Shown here one piece after another: positions 10,176-17,888 of a stretch of 64,000 nt of DNA. Position numbers and translations under genes: made by a program. The notes under the pieces are model-generated. The model was given only the letters and a program-made list of their open reading frames with translations. It did not search any database and had not been told where the DNA came from. Source of the DNA: Quadrisphaera sp. RL12-1S (GTDB taxonomy: Bacteria; Actinomycetota; Actinomycetes; Actinomycetales; Quadrisphaeraceae); the NCBI RefSeq assembly GCF_014270065.1, contig NZ_JACNME010000001.1, forward strand, positions 674,545-738,544. The letters run 5' to 3'. Numbering within the stretch: the first letter of the stretch is position 1; every line of letters starts with the position of its first letter.

Positions 10176-10645
10176 GGGAGCAGGTCCCCCGCGAGGCGGT
10201 CCGCGGCGTCGGGGTCGCAGGCGCTGAGGAACTGCGTGCAGCGCGAGGCCTCGTCGTCCTCGCCGATGGCGCCCGCGGCCCGGCCCAGGACGGCCAGCGA
10301 CCGCAGGAACCCGCGGTTGGGCTCGTGGTGCCACGGCACCGGCCCGGCCCCGCGCCAGCCGGACCTCCGCAGGGCGTCCAGACCGCGGTGGTAGCCGGTG
10401 CGGGCGTAGGCGTAGGCCTCCACCGTCCGCCCGGCCGCGAAGGCGCGGGTGGCCAGCACCGACCACGCCAGGCTCGCGGCGGGGTGGGCGGCGGCGACGT
10501 CGGCGGGGTCGACCTCGTCCCGCAGCAGAGCCGCAGCTGCCGCTTCCGGCCCGTCGTCGGGGAGCAGCGTGGGCGGCGGGCCCGGCACGGCTCCGCCGTG
10601 GCTCCCCGGGGCACCGGGGGTCGGCAGGGACATCGGGGAGGACAT
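10172..10645 (-). CDS. DUF3151 family protein
   Basis: A 157-residue protein typical of the actinobacterial DUF3151 family. It has EAYAYARTGYHRGLDALRR and the segment GPVPWHHEPNRGFLRSL near the middle, then IGEDDEASRCTQFL close to the C-terminus. The molecular role is unknown. In many actinobacteria this family sits near fba, which agrees with fba lying about 1.2 kb away here. ATG at 10645 was chosen because the longer frame back to 10951 is a shadow of the STAS gene. A second ATG four codons in is also possible. Confidence 0.85.
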   Translation of the reverse strand: MSSPMSLPTPGAPGSHGGAVPGPPPTLLPDDGPEAAAAALLRDEVDPADVAAAHPAASLAWSVLATRAFAAGRTVEAYAYARTGYHRGLDALRRSGWRGAGPVPWHHEPNRGFLRSLAVLGRAAGAIGEDDEASRCTQFLSACDPDAADRLAGDLLP

Positions 10646-10748
10646 GACTGCATCCTGCCGCCGCGCGGCCGGACCGGCAGTGCGGGACCCGTGCGGGGAG
10701 GACCCGGCCCTGCGACGACTGCGCTGCGGTCGGCTACCGTCGCTGTCC

Positions 10749-11105
10749 GTGATCGAGGCCACCGTCACGGAGACGACGCTGACCGTCAGCGCCGAGGGCG
10801 ACCTCGACCTCGCCGAGCGCGCGCGCTTCCCCGAGCTCACCGCGAGGGCCGCCGCGCCCGACGTGGCCGAGGTGGTGGTCGACCTGTGCTCGGTGGCCTT
10901 CGTGGACTCGGCCGGAGCGGCCTTCCTCATCGCGCTGGCCGAGACGGCCAAGCGGTCGGGCGCCCGCGCCGTGCTGCGCGGAGCTGACGAGCGGGTGGGG
11001 TTCGTGCTGGAGCTGTGCGGGGCCCTGGACTCCTACGAGGTGGACGCCGAGCACCGCTGCGCTCCGGCGTCCAGCCCCGGACCGTGGCGGAGCCCGTCCG
11101 CCTGA
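10749..11105 (+). CDS. STAS-domain protein (anti-sigma factor antagonist type)
   Basis: The 118-residue protein is a single STAS domain: beta strands LTVSAEGDLDL and VVVDLCSVAFVDSAG, with the conserved phosphorylatable serine at about residue 54, then helix AAFLIALAETAKRSG. Family members bind an anti-sigma kinase and release sigma when unphosphorylated. The GTG start at 10749 fits the end of the divergent promoter gap. No anti-sigma kinase gene is adjacent, so the partner must be elsewhere. A second STAS gene follows 186 bases later. Confidence 0.8.
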   Translation: MIEATVTETTLTVSAEGDLDLAERARFPELTARAAAPDVAEVVVDLCSVAFVDSAGAAFLIALAETAKRSGARAVLRGADERVGFVLELCGALDSYEVDAEHRCAPASSPGPWRSPSA

Positions 11106-11291
11106 CGCGTCGGCCGCGCAGCGGCACCGCTGTCGGATCCTCCGTCCGGGCGCTGCTCGCGGACGCGGCTGGCGGGCCGCTGCCGCCGACGGCCGGTCAC
11201 CCCGTATCGTCCGGGGAGCCGCGCGCGCTCCAGACAGCGGGTGCAGCGGCCGCCGCGGACGGGGAGCGGTGACCACGAGCGTGGAGGTGGG

Positions 11292-11720
11292 GTGCGGGTG
11301 GCAGGTCCGGAGCAGACGCAGGACGGGAGCGAGCCCGGTTCGGTCCACGTCATCCTCGGCAGTCGCAAGACGCGCGTGGTGCTGACGGGCGAGGTCGACG
11401 CCGAGCTCGGGCACGAGCTGCTGGAGGCGTCGGCGGACGCCGAGGCGTCCGGGCTGCCGGTCGAGGTGGACGTCCGCAACGTGACGTTCATGGACTCCAC
11501 GGGGGTGGCGTTCCTCGCGCGGCTCGCCTCGCGCAGCCCGTCCAAGCTCGTGCTGATCCGCCCGCCCGATCTGGTGAGGTTCCTCATCCAGGTCACGAGC
11601 ATCAGCCAGGTCCTGCGCGTGGTCGAGGACGACCCGGGCATCGACCACACGCTGCCGGACGGCAGTGACGACGGCAGCGACGACGGGAGCGACGGCCCGG
11701 GCGGCGGTCTCGTCGCCTGA
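11292..11720 (+). CDS. Second STAS-domain protein
   Basis: A 142-residue protein with TRVVLTGEVDAELGHELLEA, VDVRNVTFMDSTGVAFLARL (conserved serine at about residue 69), and an IQVTSISQVLRVV C-terminal helix: a complete STAS domain. It ends in an Asp/Ser/Gly-rich tail of DDGSDDGS type. A Shine-Dalgarno-like GGAGG at 11283-11287 precedes GTG 11292; a GTG at 11298 is an alternative. It is likely an anti-sigma antagonist. It is followed by a strong terminator. Confidence 0.82.
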   Translation: MRVAGPEQTQDGSEPGSVHVILGSRKTRVVLTGEVDAELGHELLEASADAEASGLPVEVDVRNVTFMDSTGVAFLARLASRSPSKLVLIRPPDLVRFLIQVTSISQVLRVVEDDPGIDHTLPDGSDDGSDDGSDGPGGGLVA

Positions 11721-11760
11721 CGCGTCCCGGTCTGCGCGACCGAGCACCACGACGCATGAG

Positions 11761-11792
11761 GAAGGCCCCCCGGCAGCTGCCGGGGGGCCTTC
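11761..11792. terminator. Bidirectional intrinsic terminator between STAS gene and fba
   Basis: The 32 bases form a perfect palindrome (gaaggccccccggcag and its complement), with ttc/gaa at the ends. It lies 40 bases after the STAS stop and 17 bases after the fba stop on the other strand, so it can serve both convergent genes. It lacks a long T tract, as is common in high-GC actinobacteria. Confidence 0.9.
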
Positions 11793-11808
11793 GACGTGGG
11801 CGGGTGCG

Positions 11809-12837
11809 TCAGCCGTTGAGCGAGGTGCCCGCGGAGCGCAGGTGCTCGCAGGCCTCCTTGACGCGGGCGGCCATACCGGCCTCGGCGATCTTGCCCCAGG
11901 CGCGCGGGTCGTACTGCTTCTTGTTGCCGACCTCGCCGTCGACCTTGAGCACGCCGTCGTAGTTCTTCAGCATGAAGTCGGCGACGGGGCGCGTGTAGGC
12001 GTACTGCGTGTCGGTGTCGATGTTCATCTTCACGACGCCGAAGTCGACGGCCTGGCCGATCTCCTCCGCGGTGGAGCCGGAGCCGCCGTGGAAGACCAGC
12101 GCGAAGGGCTTGTCGCCGCCGCCGAACTCCTTCGAGACGGCGTCCTGGGCGGCCTTGAGCACCTCGGGCTTGAGCTTGACGTTGCCCGGCTTGTAGACGC
12201 CGTGCACGTTGCCGAAGGTCAGGGCGGTCAGGTAGTAGCCCTTCTCGCCCACGCCGAGGGCCTTCGCGGTGGCGATGGCGTCCTCGGGGGTGGAGTACAG
12301 CTGGTCGTTGATCTCGTTGGCGACGCCGTCCTCCTCGCCGCCGACCACGCCGACCTCGATCTCGAGGATGACCTTGGCCGCCGACGAGCGCTCGAGCAGC
12401 TCGGCGGCGATGGACAGGTTCTCGTCCAGCGGGACGGCGGAGCCGTCGAACATGTGCGACTGGAACAGCGGGTCGCGGCCGTTCTTCACGCGCTCCTCGC
12501 TGATGGCGAGCAGCGGGCGCACGTACTTGTCCAGCTTGTCGGCCGGGCAGTGGTCGGTGTGCAGGGCGATGTTGACGCCGTAGCCCTTGGCCACGTGGTG
12601 GGCGTACTCGGCCAGGGCCTCCGCGCCGCGGACCATGTCCTTGACGGTCGAGCCGGAGGCGTACTCAGCGCCGCCGGTGGAGACCTGGATGATGCCGTCG
12701 CTGCCGGCCTCGGCGAAGCCCTGGATGGCCGCGGTGATGGTGGACGAGCTGGTGATGTTGATCGCCGGGTAGGCGAAGGAGCCGGCCTTGGCCTTCTCCA
12801 GCATCTCCGCGTAGACCTCGGGAGTGGCGATGGGCAT
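11809..12837 (-). CDS. fba: Class II fructose-bisphosphate aldolase
   Basis: The enzyme splits fructose 1,6-bisphosphate into glyceraldehyde-3-phosphate and dihydroxyacetone phosphate, using a zinc ion. The 342-residue protein starts MPIATPEVYAEML and has the zinc and catalytic segment ALHTDHC (H93, D95, H96). A second metal-binding region carries EIEVGVVGGEEDG, followed by the FGNVHGVYKPGN segment and the C-terminal FHGGSGS phosphate loop and KMNIDTDTQYA. Start: ATG at 12837 follows GGAGGG by seven bases; the frame extending to 13104 is a shadow of the symporter gene. Confidence 0.97.
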   Translation of the reverse strand: MPIATPEVYAEMLEKAKAGSFAYPAINITSSSTITAAIQGFAEAGSDGIIQVSTGGAEYASGSTVKDMVRGAEALAEYAHHVAKGYGVNIALHTDHCPADKLDKYVRPLLAISEERVKNGRDPLFQSHMFDGSAVPLDENLSIAAELLERSSAAKVILEIEVGVVGGEEDGVANEINDQLYSTPEDAIATAKALGVGEKGYYLTALTFGNVHGVYKPGNVKLKPEVLKAAQDAVSKEFGGGDKPFALVFHGGSGSTAEEIGQAVDFGVVKMNIDTDTQYAYTRPVADFMLKNYDGVLKVDGEVGNKKQYDPRAWGKIAEAGMAARVKEACEHLRSAGTSLNG

Positions 12838-12886
12838 GCGTGGGTCCCTCCTCGTCGGGTTCTTCGCGGCCGATCCTCCCACCGGG

Positions 12887-14575
12887 TCAGACCACGGCGA
12901 ACACCACGTACCCCGCTCCGGCCAGCGCGAGGACGGACACCGAGAGCACCACGGGCGAGCGCAGCACGCCCGGCTCGCGGGGCACCGCGCGCTCGGAGGC
13001 CGGCGTGAGCGACCAGACCAGGCCGCGCAGCTCGGACTCCGGCTTGGGACGGCCCGCCTTCGACACCAGCCACCCCACGAGCACCGCGACGACGGTCGCG
13101 ACACCGCCGCCCAGGAAGCTCGACCCCTGCCCCGACAGGGCCAGCGCGCCGGTCTGGTTGAGGACGAAGACGACGACGGCGCCGAGCGTGCCGCTGACCA
13201 GCCCCCAGAAGCCGGCCGAGCCCGTCATGCGCTTCCAGAACAGCCCGAGCACGAACACCGCGAACAGGGGCACGTTGAAGAAGGAGAACAGGGTCTGGAT
13301 GTAGTCCATGATGTTGGTGAAGCCGGCCGCGATGAACGCCGTGCCGATGGCCAGCGCGGTGCCGATGACGGTGACGGCGCGGCCCACCCGCAGGTAGTGC
13401 GCGTCGTCCCGGCCGGGGCGCACCCAGTCCTGCCACAGGTCGTAGGTGACCACGGTGTTGAACGAGCTGACGTTGGCGGCCATGCCGGCCATGAAGGCGG
13501 CGAGCAGGCCCGCGAGGGCCACGCCGAGGAAGCCGTTGGGCAGCAGCTCGTCGAGGAGCAGCGGCACGGCGTCGTTGTAGGTGGCGCCGCTGGACCCGCC
13601 CGTCTTGAGGGCGGCGATGCCCGGCACGAGGACCGCGGCGATCATGCCCGGGATGATGATGACCAGGGCGATGAGCACCTTGGGGAACGCCGCGATGAGC
13701 GGCGTGCGCTGCGCGGCGGAGGCGCTGCGGGCCGAGAACGCCCGCTGCACCTCGGTGAAGTTGGTGGTCCAGTACCCGAACGACGTGACGAACCCCAGGC
13801 CCAGCACCACCCCGATGGTCGACCCCACCCCGTTGGTGATGCCGGTGAGGTCGCTGCCGGGGAACGCCTGCAGCATGGAGCCGCTGCCCTGGTCGGTGAG
13901 CTTGCTGACCAGGCCGCCCCAGCCGCCCACGCGGTGCAGGCCGACGAGCGTCAGCGGGACCATCGTGGCGACGATGACGAAGAACTGGAGCACCTCGTTG
14001 TAGATGGCCGCCGACAGGCCCCCGAGGAAGGTGTAGGCCAGCACGATGACGCCGGCGAGCACGATGGCGAGCCACGTGGGCAGGCCGAGCAGCGCGTTGA
14101 CCACGATGGCCATGGCGTAGAGGTTGACGCCGGCCAGCAGCACGGAGGCGAGGGCGAACAGCAGGCCCTGCAGGCGCTGGGTCTTGGCGTCGAAGCGGCG
14201 GCCGAGGAACTCGGGCACGCTGCGGACCTTCGAGCCGTAGTAGAAGGGCATCATCACCAGGGCCAGGAAGACCATGGCCGGGATGGCGCCGATCCAGTAG
14301 TAGTGGAACGCCTGCTCGCCGAACTGCGCGCCGTTGGCGGCCTGCCCGAGCAGCTCGATGGCGCCGAGGTTGGCGGACACGAACGCCAGGCCCGTGACCC
14401 ACGCGGGCAGCGAGCGGCCCGAGAGCAGGAAGTCGAGGCTGGAGGAGATCCGCCGGCGGGCGAGCAGGCCGATCCCCAGGACGACGACGAAGTACAGGGC
14501 CACCAGCACGTAGTCGCCCGCGCCGGCGTCGATGCGCGTGGCGCCGGTGGTGCCGGCGGCCAGGACGGCGCTCAC
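12887..14575 (-). CDS. Sodium:solute symporter (SSS family)
   Basis: A 562-residue, very hydrophobic protein with about 13-14 transmembrane helices. Near the N-terminus it has GLLARRRISSSLDFLLSGR and FVSANLGAIELLGQAANG, typical of the SSS family, whose members drive uptake of sugars, amino acids or carboxylates with sodium. KVRSVPEFLGRRFDAKTQR and YTFLGGLSAAIYNEVLQF are further family landmarks. The solute cannot be read from sequence; sugar-type members are the nearest by feel. The ATG start overlaps the stop of a small two-helix membrane protein (ATGA, 14572-14575), indicating co-translation. Confidence 0.9.
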   Translation of the reverse strand: MSAVLAAGTTGATRIDAGAGDYVLVALYFVVVLGIGLLARRRISSSLDFLLSGRSLPAWVTGLAFVSANLGAIELLGQAANGAQFGEQAFHYYWIGAIPAMVFLALVMMPFYYGSKVRSVPEFLGRRFDAKTQRLQGLLFALASVLLAGVNLYAMAIVVNALLGLPTWLAIVLAGVIVLAYTFLGGLSAAIYNEVLQFFVIVATMVPLTLVGLHRVGGWGGLVSKLTDQGSGSMLQAFPGSDLTGITNGVGSTIGVVLGLGFVTSFGYWTTNFTEVQRAFSARSASAAQRTPLIAAFPKVLIALVIIIPGMIAAVLVPGIAALKTGGSSGATYNDAVPLLLDELLPNGFLGVALAGLLAAFMAGMAANVSSFNTVVTYDLWQDWVRPGRDDAHYLRVGRAVTVIGTALAIGTAFIAAGFTNIMDYIQTLFSFFNVPLFAVFVLGLFWKRMTGSAGFWGLVSGTLGAVVVFVLNQTGALALSGQGSSFLGGGVATVVAVLVGWLVSKAGRPKPESELRGLVWSLTPASERAVPREPGVLRSPVVLSVSVLALAGAGYVVFAVV

Positions 14576-14901
14576 CGCGGTCCCGCCTCGTCGTCGGCGT
14601 CGTCACCGGCAGCCTGGAGGGCCTCGCGGACGGCGGGGTCGTCCTGGGTCAGCGGGCGCGCGACCACCCAGGCCAGGAAGGCGGCGCCCATGACGAGCAT
14701 GCCCAGGCCCGCCCAGAGGTTGAGGTTCACGCCCCCGGTCTTCTGCGCGGCGGCCGCGGGGAACGAGACCAGGCCCCAGACGAGGCACACGAGCCCGTAG
14801 ACGACGAACAGGGCGCCGATCACCGAGCGGATGTCGAAGGCCAGGTCCGCCAGCCGCTTCTTCTGCGGCCGGCCATCACGCTGGTCGGGTGTCTGTGGCA
14901 C
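14572..14901 (-). CDS. Small two-helix membrane protein paired with the symporter
   Basis: A 109-residue protein with a charged N-terminus, two hydrophobic helices (about residues 28-50 and 63-84) and an acidic C-terminal tail. It resembles the small accessory membrane proteins often encoded just before sodium:solute symporters. The four-base overlap with the symporter supports a joint role, perhaps as an assembly partner. No named domain was recognised. The gap upstream (14902-15002) should contain the operon promoter. Confidence 0.75.
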   Translation of the reverse strand: MPQTPDQRDGRPQKKRLADLAFDIRSVIGALFVVYGLVCLVWGLVSFPAAAAQKTGGVNLNLWAGLGMLVMGAAFLAWVVARPLTQDDPAVREALQAAGDDADDEAGPR

Positions 14902-15002
14902 GTGGCGCTCCTCACGGCCCGCACCGCCCGTGGTGCAGGCCGCTGTGAACGCTCACACCGTTGCCTCGGGACCGCAAATCGGAGGAGACCCCCGCGGGGG
15001 AC

Positions 15003-15710
15003 TCACCCGGTCGGCGGCACCTGGCCGAAGGCGTGGCGGCGCAGCCACGCGTGCACCGCCACGGCCGCGGCGGCCCCGGCGTTCATCGACCGCGTGGAGC
15101 CGAACTGCGCGATCTCCACCAGCAGGGCGCTGGCCCCCACGACCTCGGCGGACAGGCCAGGCCCCTCCGAGCCCACCACGAGCAGGCACCGCGCGGGCAG
15201 GTCGCTGGTCTCCAGGGGCACCGCGCCGGGGGTGTTGTCGAGGCCCACCACCGACAGCTCCCGCTCACGCGCCCACGACAGGAGGTCGGCCGAGCTCGCG
15301 TGGTGGTGCACGGCCAGGTACCTGTCCGTGGCCATGGCCCCGCGCCGGTTCCAGCGGCGGTCGGCCACCACGTGGAAGCCGGCGGCGCCGGCCGCGTTGG
15401 CCGTGCGCGCCACCGAGCCGACGTTCATGTCGTGCTGGAAGCCCTCCACGGCCACGTGCAGCTCGGCGCCGGGCCAGTCCCGCGCGCGGCGCTCGGCGAG
15501 GTCGGCGCGGATGGCTGTCTCGCTCCAGTAGCGGTACCGGTCCACCACGTTGCGGCGGTCGCCCTCGCGCAGCAGGCGCGGGTCGAGCCGGGGGTCCTCC
15601 GGCACCGGACCGTCGCGCTCGACCTCCCAGGGACCCACCCCCACCACGCGTGCGCGTCCGCCGCCGTCGTCGTCGCCCTCGGGGCTCCCCGCCGCAGTCC
15701 GCTCCACCAC
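15003..15710 (-). CDS. TrmH/SpoU-family RNA 2'-O-methyltransferase
   Basis: The 235-residue protein shows the knotted SPOUT fold motifs: motif 1 in FQHDMNVGSVARTANAAGA (about residues 92-110), motif 2 in LLVVGSEGPGLSAEVV, and motif 3 in STRSMNAGAAAAVAVHAWLR. These enzymes transfer a methyl group from S-adenosylmethionine to a ribose 2'-hydroxyl in tRNA or rRNA. The substrate site is not deducible. The N-terminal 70 residues are not typical of the minimal enzyme and may bind RNA. Divergent from the HAD gene at 15823. Confidence 0.88.
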   Translation of the reverse strand: MVERTAAGSPEGDDDGGGRARVVGVGPWEVERDGPVPEDPRLDPRLLREGDRRNVVDRYRYWSETAIRADLAERRARDWPGAELHVAVEGFQHDMNVGSVARTANAAGAAGFHVVADRRWNRRGAMATDRYLAVHHHASSADLLSWARERELSVVGLDNTPGAVPLETSDLPARCLLVVGSEGPGLSAEVVGASALLVEIAQFGSTRSMNAGAAAAVAVHAWLRRHAFGQVPPTG

Positions 15711-15822
15711 GCCGCCAGCCTGCCGCGCCCGACTGCGCCTCCCCCGCGCCGGTCGTCGTCGTGGCCCCTGGCGGACCGCGCGCGCCGCGCGCCCCCCGGC
15801 GACCCCGCCCTAGGCTGGGGAG

Positions 15823-16602
15823 GTGAGCGAGCGCGCGGCCCCGGTGACGTGGCTGACCGACATGGACGGCGTCCTCGTGCACGAGGGATCGGCCATCCCG
15901 GGCGCGAGCGACTTCCTGGCGCGGCTGGTGGAGCGCGGGCGCCGCTTCCTCGTGCTCACCAACAACTCGATCTACACCCCGCGGGACCTGCGGGCGCGGC
16001 TGCACGCGTCCGGCCTCGACGTGCCGGAAGAGGCGATCTGGACCTCGGCCCTGGCCACGGCGCAGTTCCTGGCGGAGCAGAACCCCGGCGGGTCGGCGTA
16101 CGTCATCGGCGAGGCCGGGCTGACCACGGCCCTGCACGAGGCCGGGTACACGCTCACCGAGACCGACCCCGACTACGTGGTGCTCGGCGAGACGCGCACG
16201 TACTCCTTCTCGGCGATCACCCGCGCGGTGCGGCTCATCGAGGGCGGCGCGCGCTTCATCGCCACCAACCCCGACGCCTCCGGTCCGTCGCTGGAGGGCA
16301 AGCTGCCCGCCACGGGCGCCGTGGCCGCCATGATCACCAAGATCACGGGCCGGGAGCCGTACTACGTGGGCAAGCCCAACCCCATGATGTTCCGCTCGGC
16401 GCTCAACGCCATCGACGCGCACTCCGAGAGCACCGTGATGATCGGCGACCGGATGGACACCGACGTCGTCGCCGGCATCGAGGCGGGCTTGGAGACGATC
16501 CTCGTGCTCACCGGGTCCACCTCCCGCGCCGACGTGGAGCGCTACCCGTTCCGACCGCACCGGATCGTCGAGTCGATCGCGGACGTCGTCGACCTCGTCT
16601 GA
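15823..16602 (+). CDS. HAD-IIA family phosphatase (NagD-like)
   Basis: A 259-residue HAD-superfamily hydrolase. The nucleophile motif [11 protein letters not shown] (catalytic D13 and D15) is at the N-terminus, motif II is in [21 protein letters not shown] holds the motif III lysine, and [18 protein letters not shown] is motif IV. The large insertion between motifs II and III is the C2 cap of the NagD/AraL type, which acts on small phosphorylated metabolites such as nucleotides or sugar phosphates. GTG start at 15823. The DedA gene follows 14 bases later. Confidence 0.9.
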   Translation: MSERAAPVTWLTDMDGVLVHEGSAIPGASDFLARLVERGRRFLVLTNNSIYTPRDLRARLHASGLDVPEEAIWTSALATAQFLAEQNPGGSAYVIGEAGLTTALHEAGYTLTETDPDYVVLGETRTYSFSAITRAVRLIEGGARFIATNPDASGPSLEGKLPATGAVAAMITKITGREPYYVGKPNPMMFRSALNAIDAHSESTVMIGDRMDTDVVAGIEAGLETILVLTGSTSRADVERYPFRPHRIVESIADVVDLV

Positions 16603-16616
16603 GACGGGACCCCGCC

Positions 16617-17279
16617 GTGCCCGACCTCACCGAGCTGTCCGCCGGCGCCCTCTACGCGGTGGTGTGGGGCCTCGTCTTCGTCGAGTCCGGGGTGCTCGTG
16701 GCCTTTTGGATGCCCGGCGACACGGTCCTGTTCACCGCGGGCCTGGTGGCCCAGGCGTCGCCCGGCGTGAGCCTGTGGCTGCTGGCCGGGGGCACGGCGG
16801 TGGCCGCGACCGCCGGCAACGCCGTCGGCTACTGGACCGGCGCCCGCTACGGACGGCCGTGGCTGGAGAGACGGCCCCCGAAGGTGCTGGCGCACCTGGC
16901 GCGCGCGGAGGCCTTCTACGAGCGGTTCGGTCCGGTGGCGCTGGTGGTGGCCCGCTTCGTCCCCTGGGCGCGCACCTTCGTGCCGGTGCTCGCCGGCGTC
17001 TCGCGCATGCGGTACTCGCACTTCCTCGCCGCCACGCTGGCGGGGGCGCTGGTGTGGGGGGCCGGTCTCATCGTGCTGGGCTACTTCGCGGCGACGGTGC
17101 CGTGGCTGAAGACGGCCGCCTACGCGGTGGCCGGCACGGCGGTGGCGCTGTCCGTGGTGGTGCCGGTGGTCGCGGCGGTCCGGCGGCGGCTGGCCCGCCG
17201 CCGCGGTCACGCCCCGGGCGAGGAGCCTGACGACGACGGCGGGCGCGGCGGTCAGAGGCCGAGCTCGTCCACGGAGTAG
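16617..17279 (+). CDS. DedA-family (VTT/SNARE-associated) membrane protein
   Basis: The 220-residue protein has four to five hydrophobic segments and the DedA landmarks: ESGVLVAFWMPGDTVLFTAG near residues 22-41, GNAVGYWTGARYG, and the conserved FVPWARTFVPVLAGVSRMRY with its PWxR motif. DedA proteins are linked to lipid-carrier flipping and envelope maintenance. GTG at 16617 is the start; the longer frame is a shadow. Its last 28 bases overlap the pyrE 3' end on the opposite strand, a convergent overlap. Confidence 0.9.
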   Translation: MPDLTELSAGALYAVVWGLVFVESGVLVAFWMPGDTVLFTAGLVAQASPGVSLWLLAGGTAVAATAGNAVGYWTGARYGRPWLERRPPKVLAHLARAEAFYERFGPVALVVARFVPWARTFVPVLAGVSRMRYSHFLAATLAGALVWGAGLIVLGYFAATVPWLKTAAYAVAGTAVALSVVVPVVAAVRRRLARRRGHAPGEEPDDDGGRGGQRPSSSTE

Positions 17280-17878
17280 GCGGTCAGGTAGGGCAGTCCC
17301 TGCGCCTCGACGACCTCCTTGGCGCCGGTCGCCCGGTCGAGGATCACCGCCACGGCCACCACCTCCGCACCGGCCTCGCGCAGCGCGGTGACGGCGGTGA
17401 GCACGGAGCCGCCGGTGGTGGAGGTGTCCTCCACGGCCACGACGCGGCGTCCGGCCACGTCGGGCCCCTCCACGCGGCGCTGCAGGCCGTGGGCCTTGGC
17501 CTCCTTGCGCACCACGAAGGCGTCGAGCGGGACCGTGCCCCGGGAGCGCGCCGCGTGCAGGAGCGCGCAGGCCACCGGGTCGGCGCCCATGGTCAGGCCG
17601 CCGACGGCGTCGACGCCGGCGAGGCCGCCGGGGACCTGCTCTGCCAGCAGGTCGAGCAGGACCTCCCCGACCAGCGGCGCGGCCTCGTGGTGGAGGGTCA
17701 CGCGGCGCAGGTCGACGTAGTAGTCGGCCTCGGCGCCGGAGGAGAGCGTCACCCGGCCCCGCACCACGGCGAGGTCGGAGATGAGCTGCAGGAGGCGCTC
17801 GCGGGCGCCGCCGGTGGTGGCGGGGCTGGAGGCGGTGGCGGCGGGGCCGCTGGACGCGCTGGTGGGGTCGCTGGTCAC
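17252..17878 (-). CDS. pyrE: Orotate phosphoribosyltransferase
   Basis: PyrE makes orotidine monophosphate from orotate and PRPP in pyrimidine synthesis. The 208-residue protein carries DYYVDLRRVTLHHEA, GGLTMGADPVACAL, FVVRKEAKAHGLQRRVEG (catalytic lysine region), and the PRPP motif VVAVEDTSTTGGSVL near residue 140. The first 25 residues are a Ser/Thr/Ala-rich extension not needed for the fold, so the true start could be slightly downstream. Starts with GTG. Its 3' end overlaps the dedA 3' end by 28 bases. Confidence 0.95.
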   Translation of the reverse strand: MTSDPTSASSGPAATASSPATTGGARERLLQLISDLAVVRGRVTLSSGAEADYYVDLRRVTLHHEAAPLVGEVLLDLLAEQVPGGLAGVDAVGGLTMGADPVACALLHAARSRGTVPLDAFVVRKEAKAHGLQRRVEGPDVAGRRVVAVEDTSTTGGSVLTAVTALREAGAEVVAVAVILDRATGAKEVVEAQGLPYLTAYSVDELGL

Positions 17879-17888
17879 AGCGCGCAGG

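Noticed and set aside
12486..14606. Long 706-codon frame on the minus strand over the symporter
   Set aside because: Composition is Arg/Gly/Ala-rich with no motifs and it is out of frame with the clear SSS transporter and fba.
14961..17279. A 772-codon plus-strand open frame ending in the DedA sequence
   Set aside because: Only its last 220 codons match a family; the earlier part is a GC-driven shadow of the TrmH and HAD genes.
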